Positions 1 to 7,946 of a stretch of 13,424 nt of DNA are shown one piece after another. Origin of the DNA: JBBDMW01 sp040878005 (GTDB taxonomy: Bacteria; Chloroflexota; Dehalococcoidia; Lucifugimonadales; Lucifugimonadaceae). The translations under genes were made by a program, and so were the position numbers. The DNA lies in the NCBI GenBank assembly GCA_040878005.1, contig JBBDMW010000048.1, positions 1 through 13,424 on the forward strand. Reading direction: 5' to 3'. The notes under the pieces are model-generated. The model searched no databases. It saw only the letters and a program-made list of their open reading frames with translations, and had not been told where the DNA came from. Within the stretch, counting starts at the first letter, position 1; each line of letters opens with the position of its first letter.

Positions 1-47
1 CATGCCGCATAATCTAACCTATCCCCAACAATCACACAACATTACTT

Positions 48-485
48 ATGCGACATTACACTAGTCTCCAGATCGCGAGGGCGAAAAGGATAACCGACCC
101 AGACCGGCTACTGCGTGCGGTTGCGAGCGCATTCGGCTTCGATCGGATCGGCGCAGTGATTCGAGATAAGCTGGGGCCAATCGCCAGCAACGTGATTATG
201 CAAATTGCCACTGACGCTGATCGAAACAGTCTCAGGAACGCTACTTCTCCGGCGGTATCAGAGAACATGCTGGTGAGACTGGGTTACGACCCGAACCTCT
301 CTCCGGCGGATCGGTGGATATTTTTTGTGAAGGGTGCGATCCCTCAAATCGGGCGAGAAGCCGCCATCAACAGTCTCAACGCGTTGATGGCTCACCTGAA
401 CGGCGAGCCTGACACTGCTGACGCAGTTAGTGAAGCCATGAAAATCGACCTAGAGCAACTGGGCCGGTTCCGCGGATGGCATTGA
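48..485 (+). CDS. hypothetical protein, 145 aa, possibly a C-terminal remnant
   Basis: I do not recognise this protein. It is soluble in character, with no signal peptide or membrane segment. The stretch RLLRAVASAFGFDRIGAVIR (residues about 21-40) faintly resembles the C-terminal DUF3320-type segment of large helicase-like defence proteins, but the rest does not clearly follow that family, so this is only a hint. An in-frame stop at 15-17 lies just upstream and there is no Shine-Dalgarno sequence before the ATG at 48. The start is therefore uncertain and the frame may be the tail of a once larger gene. Codon use is ordinary and the frame stays open for 145 codons. It runs in the same direction as the hsd operon but is separated from it by about 510 bases, so it is probably not part of it. 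Confidence 0.5.
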   Translation: MRHYTSLQIARAKRITDPDRLLRAVASAFGFDRIGAVIRDKLGPIASNVIMQIATDADRNSLRNATSPAVSENMLVRLGYDPNLSPADRWIFFVKGAIPQIGREAAINSLNALMAHLNGEPDTADAVSEAMKIDLEQLGRFRGWH

Positions 486-658
486 CTCAGGTCACGGTGC
501 TTCTGACAGAAATAGCCCTTAAAACCGGAGCCACAGATATCGCCGTCTTCCCACCGGACCAAACTGCCCAACAATTCACAACGTGAATGCATCTGGGGAA
601 GGAAGTAATGATCGTCCGGTGGCCAAGAACAAAGACATGCCATGAACGCTTGCCATAA

Positions 659-688
659 TTGACAGTTTGAACCGCCCGGTTTTATGAC
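659..688 (+). promoter_or_regulatory. possible sigma70-type promoter for the hsd operon
   Basis: A perfect TTGACA (659-664) is followed after 18 bases by TATGAC (683-688), four of six matches to the -10 consensus. It would give a 5' leader of about 300 bases before hsdM, which is long, so it may be fortuitous. I see no better pair closer to the GTG start. Confidence 0.25.
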
Positions 689-986
689 GACCCGTTTGGT
701 AAAGTCCCGGCCAGCGCCTGGGCTGGTGCCACCCGCAACACAGTAATAAGGCATGCCGTCCGGCCGCACAAAGCACTGGGCAGCCGCCTCCCACGGAGTT
801 ATGAGAACAGTTGGCAGAAACAACGCCGGTCAGACTTTAGGAATCCCTGGACCTATTACAGGGAAGGTCAATCGCGCGACACAGGAGCCGAAATTCTGCG
901 GAACGCTCGGTCGCCCTAAGCGAACTCAAGAAAATGACCGAAGCATTCGGTAACATGCCGCGATATATCTGACTCATTTCATTATC

Positions 987-992
987 GGAGGA
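987..992 (+). promoter_or_regulatory. ribosome binding site of hsdM
   Basis: GGAGGA lies four bases before the GTG at 997-999. It decides the non-ATG start of hsdM, which gives the expected N-terminus running into the conserved helical region (YAETLWKSADVLRGQID). Confidence 0.75.
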
Positions 993-996
993 TCCG

Positions 997-2685
997 GTGG
1001 CTGAATCGTCTTCCCAGCGAAATTCTGCAGACCTTGACTACGCCGAAACCCTTTGGAAGTCGGCAGACGTCCTGCGTGGCCAGATCGACGCCGCCGAGTA
1101 CAAGCACGTTGTACTGGGCCTGCTTTTCCTGAAGTACATCTCGGACTCCTTCGCAGCGCGGCGGGATGAACTGAGGATCGAACTGGAAGCAGACGGCATC
1201 ACCGGCCCACAGCTCGAAGGCTTGTTGGAAAACCGCGACGAGTACACCGCCGAGCGCGTCTTCTGGGTGCCGCCCGAGGCACGTTGGCAGAACCTCCAGA
1301 ACCAGGCGGCCCGCCCCGACATCTCAACTCTGATCGACGACGCCATCCTGGCTGTAGAGCGTGACAACCCGAACCTCAAGGGAAAGCTGCCGCGTGACTA
1401 CGCCCGCCGCGGCATCGCGCCGGAGAAGATGAAGGGTCTGATTGACCTGATCGCCGGCATCGGCTTCAAGGGAGACCGGGCCAAAGCCCGCGACACGCTG
1501 GGCCGTGTCTATGAATACTTTCTGGCCAAGTTCGCCCAGGCCGAAGGAAAGCTCGGCGGCGAGTTCTTCACGCCCCGCTCCATCGTCCGGCTGCTGGTCG
1601 AGATGCTGGAGCCCTACGAGGGCCGCGTCTACGACCCTTGCTGTGGTTCGGCGGGCATGTTCGTGCAGTCGGAACGTTTCGTGGAGGCCCACGGCGGGAA
1701 GAAGACCGATATCTCGATCTTTGGTCAGGAATCCAACCCCACCACCTGGCGGCTGGCCCACATGAACCTCGCCATCCGCGGTATCGAGGCGAATCTCGGC
1801 TCCCAACCCGCCGACAGTTTCCTGCGGAACTTGCATCCCGACCTCAAGGCCGACTACGTCCTCGCCAATCCGCCGTTCAACATCTCGGACTGGTCGGGCA
1901 GGCTGTTGGCCGACGACGTGCGCTGGCGTTACGGAACGCCGCCCGTCGGCAACGCCAACTACGCCTGGATACAGCACTTCATCCACCATCTCGCGCCGCC
2001 CAACGGCCACGGTGGCGGCGTCGCTGGCTTCGTCATGGCCAACGGCTCGCTCTCCACCAGCTCGGGAGGCGAGGACGAGATCCGCCAGCGCATAGTCGAG
2101 GCGGACCTGGTCGACTGCATCGTCGCGCTGCCGGCTCAGCTCTTTCTCACCACCGGCATTCCCGCCTGCCTCTGGTTCCTCACCCGCGACAAGACCGGCA
2201 AGAACCTCAAGCACGGCGGGCGCGACCACAAGGGCGAAACGCTCTTCATCGACGCCCGCAAGCTCGGCACGATGCAGACCCGCACGCTGCGCGTGCTCAC
2301 CGGCGGCGATGACGGCGAAAGTATGCTGGCCGACGGCATGGGCGACCCTAACTTCGATTCCGACATCGGCCGCATCGTCTACGCCTTCCGCCAGTGGCGC
2401 GGCGAGCCTGCGCCCGACTGGTGGGACGAGGCGCAGCACGGCGAGTGGAATTACAGCGACATCCCCGGCTTCTGCAAGTCCATGACCATCGAGGGGATCG
2501 GCAAGCATGGCTTCGTGCTCACCCCAGGTCGCTACGTCGGCGCTGAAGCGCAAGAGGATGACGGCGAGCCGTTTGCGGAGAAGTACCCACGGCTGCTGGC
2601 GGAGTTGGAGGAGTGTTTTGCGGAGGGAGAGCGGTTGACGGGGCTGGTGCGGGAGCGGTTGGGAGGCTTGAGTAATGGCGGATGA
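997..2685 (+). CDS. hsdM: type I restriction-modification system, DNA methyltransferase subunit HsdM
   Basis: HsdM transfers a methyl group from S-adenosylmethionine to adenine N6 at the site chosen by HsdS. Two HsdM plus one HsdS form the modification enzyme, and HsdR adds restriction. The N-terminal helical HsdM domain covers about residues 10-140. The N6-adenine methyltransferase domain covers about 150-460, with GEFFTPR at 188-194, SAM-binding motif I DPCCGSAGMF at 213-222 and catalytic motif NPPF at 291-294. The C-terminal LTPGRYVG (508-515) is usual for HsdM. The length of 562 aa is normal and every key motif is intact, so it should be active. The gene starts at GTG 997 behind GGAGGA and overlaps hsdS by 11 bases (2675-2685), implying coupled translation. 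It is the first gene of the operon. GC is high (68% by hand count of 2041-2100). Confidence 0.97.
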   Translation: MAESSSQRNSADLDYAETLWKSADVLRGQIDAAEYKHVVLGLLFLKYISDSFAARRDELRIELEADGITGPQLEGLLENRDEYTAERVFWVPPEARWQNLQNQAARPDISTLIDDAILAVERDNPNLKGKLPRDYARRGIAPEKMKGLIDLIAGIGFKGDRAKARDTLGRVYEYFLAKFAQAEGKLGGEFFTPRSIVRLLVEMLEPYEGRVYDPCCGSAGMFVQSERFVEAHGGKKTDISIFGQESNPTTWRLAHMNLAIRGIEANLGSQPADSFLRNLHPDLKADYVLANPPFNISDWSGRLLADDVRWRYGTPPVGNANYAWIQHFIHHLAPPNGHGGGVAGFVMANGSLSTSSGGEDEIRQRIVEADLVDCIVALPAQLFLTTGIPACLWFLTRDKTGKNLKHGGRDHKGETLFIDARKLGTMQTRTLRVLTGGDDGESMLADGMGDPNFDSDIGRIVYAFRQWRGEPAPDWWDEAQHGEWNYSDIPGFCKSMTIEGIGKHGFVLTPGRYVGAEAQEDDGEPFAEKYPRLLAELEECFAEGERLTGLVRERLGGLSNGG

Positions 2686-3934
2686 GTGGGCCAACAGCCG
2701 CCTTGCGGACTTGTCCGTCAACTTCGACGGGAGACGGCGGCCTGTCAAGGAATCAGACAGGCGGTCAGGGCCGTATCCGTACTATGGCGCGTCCGGCATT
2801 GTCGATCACGTCGACGGCTTCCTGTTTGACGGCGAGTACCTCCTTGTAGCGGAGGACGGCGAGAACCTACGTACGCGGCAGACCCCGATCGCCTTTCTCG
2901 CAAGGGGGCGTTTCTGGGTTAACAATCATGCTCACATAATCACGGGAAACGAGCGGGCAGATACGCGCTTTCTCATGTACGCACTTCGGCATGTTGACAT
3001 TGACGCCTATCTCACGGGCGCAGTCATGCCGAAGCTCACGCAGGGCAATCTCAATCGAATCGAAGTCTCGCACCCACCACTCGCTGAACAACGCGCCATC
3101 GCCGATGTCCTCGGCGCGCTGGACGATAAGATCGAGCAGAACCAGCGGACGGCGCGGGCGCTGGAACGGCTGGCACAGGCAATCTTTCGGGCGTGGTTCG
3201 TGGACCTCGAGCCGGTCAAGGCCAAGACAGCCGGTGCGACCTCCTTCCCCGGAATGCCACAGCCCGTCTTCGACGCCCTGCCAACCCGCTTCATCGATTC
3301 CGACATCGGCCCCGTGCCGGAGGGGTGGGAGGTGGGAACAGTCTCAGACCTGGCTGTACTCTCAAAGGAGCAAGTGAATCCACAAGACCTCAGAGAGGAG
3401 CACTTCGAGCATTTCAGCATCCCGGCATTCGATGCAGGACAGAACCCCGTCGTTGAACTCGGCGCGGCCATTAAGAGCAACAAGTTTCTCGTAGTCGACG
3501 GATGTGTCCTCCTATCCAAGCTGAATCCGCGAATTCCACGCGTTTGGCTACCGCCAACTACAGACAAGGGGCGGCCAATTGCATCGACCGAGTTCCTAGT
3601 TTTGATCCCCAGCAACGGCTTTGACAGACACTATCTATATTGCCAGTTTCAGCAACCGGCGTTTCGCGAGGACCTGGCACGAAGCGCATCCGGGACGTCG
3701 AACAGCCACCAGCGCGTGCGTCCCAACGATCTGCTGGCTAAGCCTGTCCTGATTCCGTCTGCAACCGCACGCCATAGCTTCCAAGAAATCGTCGTGCCGT
3801 TATTCGCGCTGTTGGCGTCCAGCCACATTGAATCTCGCCGGCTGGCCGCCATGCGCGACTACCTCCTGCCAAAGCTGCTTTCAGGATACGTGCGAGTGAT
3901 TCTGGACTCTGGTAGTAAGGAGCCATCGGCGTGA
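2675..3934 (+). CDS. hsdS: type I restriction-modification system, specificity subunit HsdS
   Basis: HsdS recognises the bipartite DNA target and scaffolds HsdM and HsdR. At 419 aa it has the usual two target-recognition domains. TRD1 spans about residues 1-135. It is followed by the helical spacer with PLAEQRAIADVLGALDDKIE (135-154) and QAIFRAWFVDLEPVKAK. TRD2 begins around IGPVPEGWEVGTVSDLA (211-227) and runs to about 360. The second conserved helix ends in LAAMRDYLLPKLLSGYVRV (390-408). Both halves are complete. The ATG at 2675 sits 8 bases behind GGGAGG (2661-2666), inside the end of hsdM. The last bases overlap the next gene as GTGA (3931-3934). The recognition sequence cannot be read from the protein. 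No inverted hsdS copies or nearby recombinase repeats suggest phase-variable shuffling. Confidence 0.96.
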   Translation: MADEWANSRLADLSVNFDGRRRPVKESDRRSGPYPYYGASGIVDHVDGFLFDGEYLLVAEDGENLRTRQTPIAFLARGRFWVNNHAHIITGNERADTRFLMYALRHVDIDAYLTGAVMPKLTQGNLNRIEVSHPPLAEQRAIADVLGALDDKIEQNQRTARALERLAQAIFRAWFVDLEPVKAKTAGATSFPGMPQPVFDALPTRFIDSDIGPVPEGWEVGTVSDLAVLSKEQVNPQDLREEHFEHFSIPAFDAGQNPVVELGAAIKSNKFLVVDGCVLLSKLNPRIPRVWLPPTTDKGRPIASTEFLVLIPSNGFDRHYLYCQFQQPAFREDLARSASGTSNSHQRVRPNDLLAKPVLIPSATARHSFQEIVVPLFALLASSHIESRRLAAMRDYLLPKLLSGYVRVILDSGSKEPSA

Positions 3935-4602
3935 TCACTCCTCTCAAGCTCTGGGCCTATGGCCCGTTTGAAGTGCTGATGCATGCGGAGATGCACTATC
4001 GAAGCGGGGAGGATCTCGATCGACGGATCGCGATGATTGGATTCGACAACGCCATCGAGGTCGCAATCACGACTTATCTCAGCCTACATCCGATCCAGCG
4101 CGGGAATCGAACTTACGCCAAGGCTGATGTAGAGGGTTGGCTGCAGAATTTTCACACGAAGGTGGAATGTTTCTTTGTTGAGTGTCAGCAGCGATCCGTT
4201 ACTCCCAACGCACAGAAGGATGAGATCGTTTGGTTTCACGTCGTTCGTAATGGTCAGTACCATAACGGCGGCGCCGCCGTTCCGCAGCGCCGCGACTTGG
4301 ATGGAGTCCGGGCCGCCGCCATCGAGTTTTTCGGGATTCTGTTCGATCAGACAGATGTGCCTACCTTGCTCGAACAGCACATCGCCGCGCTGAACGCACC
4401 ACCTCTGCCTCCGCGCGAGAAAAAGCATGATCGGTTGATCGACAATGAATACCCAATGATTGATGTTTGCGGACAACCTGAGTACGTCAGCGAAGTGCTC
4501 TATGCACTCGATCCCGACCGCTATCGGGAAGTTGCACTGGAGCTTCGGGAGGAAGTAGAACCGGCGGCACCATCGAGTCATGGGGATGAGGACGAATCAT
4601 GA
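3931..4602 (+). CDS. HEPN-like protein encoded inside the hsd operon (candidate RNase)
   Basis: This 223-residue protein is not a standard restriction subunit. Its first 135 residues look like a HEPN fold. A first helix pair carries HAEMHYRSGEDLDRRIAM and AIEVAITTYL (18-50). A second pair contains VVRNGQYHNGG (104-114), in which R106-N-G-Q-Y-H111 is an R-x4-H motif (bases 4246-4263), the catalytic signature of HEPN RNases. A following helix reads GVRAAAIEFFGILF. The tail from about 155 is charged and acidic (ends HGDEDES) and I do not recognise it. GTG 3931 follows AAGGAG (3917-3922) by 8 bases and overlaps the hsdS stop by 4. The gene's own stop overlaps hsdR ATG by 4, so it is co-translated with the complex. 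GC is much lower than in hsdM and hsdR (45% and 47% in rows 4141 and 4441 against 68-70%), suggesting separate acquisition. The position matches that of prrC in the prr locus, but no ATPase domain is present. RNase activity is inferred from the motif. Confidence 0.75.
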   Translation: MITPLKLWAYGPFEVLMHAEMHYRSGEDLDRRIAMIGFDNAIEVAITTYLSLHPIQRGNRTYAKADVEGWLQNFHTKVECFFVECQQRSVTPNAQKDEIVWFHVVRNGQYHNGGAAVPQRRDLDGVRAAAIEFFGILFDQTDVPTLLEQHIAALNAPPLPPREKKHDRLIDNEYPMIDVCGQPEYVSEVLYALDPDRYREVALELREEVEPAAPSSHGDEDES

Positions 4603-7600
4603 CGATGTCCTCACCTACCGAGCAGCTGGTGGAGGACGTTGCCGCCGTCTATTTCGGCACCGTCGGGGTGACCCTTACACGCGGCGTGGAGATAGACGAC
4701 GCTGGAGAGCGCTCCGGACCCGGCGAGTGCATCCTGCAAGGCCGTCTCGCCGCTGCCCTGCATCGTCTGAACCCCGGCCTACCCCACGACTCCATCGAGG
4801 AGGTTGTGCGCACTCTCTCGCACCCACCGCACCCGACGCTGATTCAGAACAATCGCTGGTTTCACGCCCTGCTCACCGACGGCGTTGAAGTCGAGTACCG
4901 CGACCCCAAGAGCGGCGAGACCCGAGGAGGTCGTGCCCGGCTTATCGATTTCGACAACCCGGCCGCGAATGACTTGCTCGTGGTGCGCCAACTCACCATC
5001 ACCGGACCATCGGGCAGGGTCATTCGCCCGGACCTGACGGTGTTCTTCAATGGGATTCCAATAGTGGTAATCGAGTTGAAGGACCCGACCAACACGCAGG
5101 CGGACATGGGCGTCGCCATCGATCAGTTCGACGGCTACATGCAGACCGCGCCCGACCTGTTTATGCCGAACATGGCGCTGATAGTTTCGGACGGCATGCT
5201 GACCCGCGTCGGCTCAATCACCAGCGGTCGAAGCCGATTCATGCCCTGGCGACCTCTCGATGATGACGGCGGCGGCGCGCCGACGCTGGAGGCCCTGATC
5301 CGCGGGCTGTTCGAGCCGCGGACGCTGATCGACTACTTACGGACCTGCGTCACCTTCGAGGAGGACGAGCGCGGCGAGATTGCCAAGAAGATCGCGGGCT
5401 ACCACCAGTTCCGCGCCGTCCGCAAGGCCCGTTCCAGCGTGCTGGCGAGCATCAAACCTGGGGGCGACGGCCGCGGTGGCGTGATCTGGCACACACAGGG
5501 CTCGGGCAAGTCACTGACCATGCTCATGCTGGCCGGGGCTTTGATCCGCGAACCGCACATGGCAAACCCGACTGTCGTCATGATTACCGACCGCAACGAT
5601 CTCGATGATCAGCTCTTCGATACGTTCGCCGCTGGTCGCGCGCTGCTGCGGCAGGACCCGGTGCAGGCCGAAAGCCGTGATCACCTCAAGGCGCTGCTCG
5701 ATCGCGCTGCTGGCGGGGTGGTCTTCACCACCATCCAGAAATTCACAGAGGCGCACGACAAGATTTCGGAACGCTCAAACGTGGTGGTGATGGCCGATGA
5801 AGCGCACCGCAGCCAGTACGGTTTCGTCGAGGGCGGAGCGCGCTGGATGCGCGAAGCGCTGCCCAATGCCACCTTCGTCGGCTTCACTGGCACACCGCTG
5901 GAGCGCGATGACAAGAACACGATCCACGTTTTCGGCGAGTACGCAGACGTTTACGACATCCGCCAGGCGGTCGAGGACGGCGCCACCAAGCCGCTCTACT
6001 ACGAGTCACGCATCATCAAGCTGATGGTGGATGACGAAGGTTCGCGTATCGCCGAGGAGCAGATCGAGTACATCATCGAAACCGATGCGGACGGTAAAGA
6101 CGCAGAAGATCGGATTCGCGTGCCACTGGAGTCGTTGGTCGGTGCCCGGGAACGTATAGATCGCCTCGCTGCGTTCATCGTGGAGCACTGGGAGAAACGC
6201 CGGGCCGCCATGGAGGGCAAGGCGATGGTGGTGACGATGAGCCGCGATATCGCAGCGCGACTCTATGAGTCGATCCGCGCGCTGCGCCCGGACTGGCACG
6301 ACCCGGATGACGAACGCGGATCAATGAAGGTGGTCGTCACCGGCACTACGGAAGATCCCGAGCCGCTCAGGAACCACGTCCGCACCAAGGCTGCCCGCAA
6401 GCGCATGGCTGAACGCTTCAAGGCCCCGGACGATGACCTTCGCCTGGTGATCGTCTGCGACATGTGGCTGACCGGATTCGACTGTCCGCCCGCACATACG
6501 ATGTACCTGGACAAGCCGTTGGCAGGACACAGCCTCATGCAGGCCATAGCGCGCGTGAACCGTGTTCACGGTGACAAGCCCGGCGGACTGATCGTCGACC
6601 TTCTCGGCCTGGCAGACCAATTAGCGGACGCCTTGGCTACCTATACCCAGGCTGGAGGGACGGGCAAAGCGGTCCGTGAGGTGCAGGACGAAGCTGTGCC
6701 CGCGATGCAGGCGGCGTTCGAGAAGCTGCGTGACTTCTTCCACGGCTGCGATTACGAGCAGGCGCTTGGCGCAGAGCAGCGCGACGTATTGTCCGTGTAT
6801 CTGAGCGCCATCGACCACGTGTTCGCTCAAGACGACGGCTGGAAGCGCGTCCGTACGATGGTCCGCGAGCTTTCCACAGCCTTCGCACTTGCGGTGCCCC
6901 GCCCGGAGACTGAGGCCATCACACCGCACCTCGCCTTCTTCCAGCGTACGGTGGCGATGATTCGAAAGCGCCTGGCCGATGACAGCAACAATGGGACGGG
7001 GCAGGCCCGGCAGCGCGACATCGACGCTGCCGTGCGCCAGGTGGTCGGGAGCGCAGTGGACGCGGAAGAGGTGATTGATCTGTTTGCGGTCGCGGGCCTT
7101 ACCGAGGCTCGGCTGGATATCCTCAGCGATGAGTTCCTCGGGCGAGTGGCAGCGCTGGAACACAAGAACCTCGCCCTGGAGACACTTCGCAAGCTTCTGA
7201 ACGACCAGATCCGCGTCACCGAACGCACCAACATCGTGCAGAGCCGCAAGTTCCGCGAGGCGCTAGAGGACGCCATCATGCGCTATACCAACAAGGCGAT
7301 CTCGACCGCTGAGATGATCACCCGGTTGATCGACCTAGCAAAAAGCCTGCGGGACGCGCAGAAGCATGGCGAAGACCTGGGCCTGAGCGGCGAGGAGACA
7401 GCGTTCTACGATGCTTTGGCCGATAACGAGTCTGCGAAGGAAGCGATGCAGGACGATATCTTGCGGCTGATGGCCAGGAAGCTGACCGAGATGGTGCGCG
7501 AGATGCCGAAGCTTGACTGGACTCAACGCGAATCGGTGCGCGCCACGCTGCGACGCAATGTCCGCCGTCTACTTGCGAGGCACGGTTACCCGCCGGATCT

Positions 7601-7664
7601 TGCCGAAGATGCGACCCAACTGGTGTTGCGGCAGGCAGAGCTTTCGACAGTGAGCGCGGAATAG
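4599..7664 (+). CDS. hsdR: type I restriction-modification system, endonuclease/translocase subunit HsdR
   Basis: HsdR is the ATP-driven DNA translocase and nuclease of the complex. It cuts unmodified DNA away from the recognition site. The N-terminal PD-(D/E)xK nuclease shows D145 in RPDLTVFF and E159-L-K161 in VVIELKDP. The superfamily 2 helicase core has Walker A TQGSGKS (299-305), ITDRNDL (329-335), DEAH (400-403), FTGTP (429-433), LTGFDCP (624-630) and QAIARVNR (648-655). A helical C-terminal region (about 680-1010) resembles the DUF3387-type tail of many HsdR proteins. The length of 1021 aa is normal and no motif is missing. The start is ATG 4599, overlapping the upstream gene by 4 bases (ATGA), with GAGGA at 4588-4592; ATG 4605 is a possible alternative. 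It is the last gene of the operon, and a 22-bp palindrome lies 35 bases downstream. Confidence 0.97.
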   Translation: MTMSSPTEQLVEDVAAVYFGTVGVTLTRGVEIDDAGERSGPGECILQGRLAAALHRLNPGLPHDSIEEVVRTLSHPPHPTLIQNNRWFHALLTDGVEVEYRDPKSGETRGGRARLIDFDNPAANDLLVVRQLTITGPSGRVIRPDLTVFFNGIPIVVIELKDPTNTQADMGVAIDQFDGYMQTAPDLFMPNMALIVSDGMLTRVGSITSGRSRFMPWRPLDDDGGGAPTLEALIRGLFEPRTLIDYLRTCVTFEEDERGEIAKKIAGYHQFRAVRKARSSVLASIKPGGDGRGGVIWHTQGSGKSLTMLMLAGALIREPHMANPTVVMITDRNDLDDQLFDTFAAGRALLRQDPVQAESRDHLKALLDRAAGGVVFTTIQKFTEAHDKISERSNVVVMADEAHRSQYGFVEGGARWMREALPNATFVGFTGTPLERDDKNTIHVFGEYADVYDIRQAVEDGATKPLYYESRIIKLMVDDEGSRIAEEQIEYIIETDADGKDAEDRIRVPLESLVGARERIDRLAAFIVEHWEKRRAAMEGKAMVVTMSRDIAARLYESIRALRPDWHDPDDERGSMKVVVTGTTEDPEPLRNHVRTKAARKRMAERFKAPDDDLRLVIVCDMWLTGFDCPPAHTMYLDKPLAGHSLMQAIARVNRVHGDKPGGLIVDLLGLADQLADALATYTQAGGTGKAVREVQDEAVPAMQAAFEKLRDFFHGCDYEQALGAEQRDVLSVYLSAIDHVFAQDDGWKRVRTMVRELSTAFALAVPRPETEAITPHLAFFQRTVAMIRKRLADDSNNGTGQARQRDIDAAVRQVVGSAVDAEEVIDLFAVAGLTEARLDILSDEFLGRVAALEHKNLALETLRKLLNDQIRVTERTNIVQSRKFREALEDAIMRYTNKAISTAEMITRLIDLAKSLRDAQKHGEDLGLSGEETAFYDALADNESAKEAMQDDILRLMARKLTEMVREMPKLDWTQRESVRATLRRNVRRLLARHGYPPDLAEDATQLVLRQAELSTVSAE

Positions 7665-7699
7665 ATCGCATCGTTCGGAATTGTCAGAAGGGACTGGCC

Positions 7700-7721
7700 T
7701 TCATGGGCCATGGCCCATGAA
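7700..7721. repeat. 22-bp perfect palindrome downstream of hsdR
   Basis: The inner 20 bases (7701-7720) are TCATGGGCCATGGCCCATGA, flanked by T and A that extend the symmetry to 22 bp. It begins 36 bases past the hsdR stop. As RNA it would form a hairpin of about 9 bp with a small loop. No U-run follows, so it is not a typical intrinsic terminator. It could be a protein-binding site or a transcript-end hairpin. Confidence 0.7.
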
Positions 7722-7912
7722 CTTGACCATTCATTTGCGCTGGCGGACAAGCCGGTTTCCAGGCTGAGCCGGCATGGACGCGGCTCTATCCCGCGGAATA
7801 CCTGCTTCGACGCGATTCCAACCTCTTATCGGACACCCGTGCGGCTTCTCCGCTCGTTCCACCGCACTGCTACGTCACACCGGTTCAACTTGACCTTGTT
7901 GCACGCCTAGGC

Positions 7913-7946
7913 CGTTCAACTTAGTTCTCGAGCAAGGCGTTGAACG
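7913..7946. repeat. 34-bp symmetric dyad centred on CTCGAG
   Basis: Arms CGTTCAAC (7913-7920) and GTTGAACG (7939-7946) are exact reverse complements. Each is separated by exactly six bases from a central CTCGAG (7927-7932). A further GTTCAACTT copy lies 31 bases upstream (7883-7891, against 7914-7922). The symmetry suggests a dimeric protein site, for example an operator or a recombination site. There is no direct evidence for either. Confidence 0.5.

Larger units (their letters stand above)
486..996. other. gap upstream of hsdM with no convincing gene
   Basis: No frame here has both a good start and recognisable protein. On the minus strand a Cys-rich frame runs from a TTG at 823 down to 392. 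It has no ribosome binding site and overlaps the end of the first gene, so I leave it as a possibility only. On the plus strand a short open stretch from 841 to a TGA at 970-972 reads like a protein tail (SELKKMTEAFGNMPRYI at its end) but has no proper start, and could be gene debris. A weak hairpin has arms TCCCTG (844-849) and CAGGGA (859-864). A promoter-like pair at 659-688 is listed separately. The hsd operon promoter should lie in this gap. Confidence 0.5.

Noticed and set aside
1324..2748. Long minus-strand open frame of 474 codons opposite hsdM
   Set aside because: It is the antisense shadow of a GC-rich, intact hsdM. Its composition is low-complexity (Val/Gly/Glu/Arg) with no recognisable domain.
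2675..3934. Phase-variable specificity switching of hsdS
   Set aside because: No inverted hsdS fragments or repeats occur next to the gene. The serine recombinase is 6 kb away and of the large integrase type.
6621..7163. Minus-strand open frame of 180 codons opposite hsdR
   Set aside because: It lies wholly within the conserved hsdR frame on the other strand, with no start signal or recognisable domain.
7883..7922. GGTTCAA motif suggesting a tRNA T-arm
   Set aside because: No cloverleaf can be built around it: no matching acceptor, D or anticodon arms.
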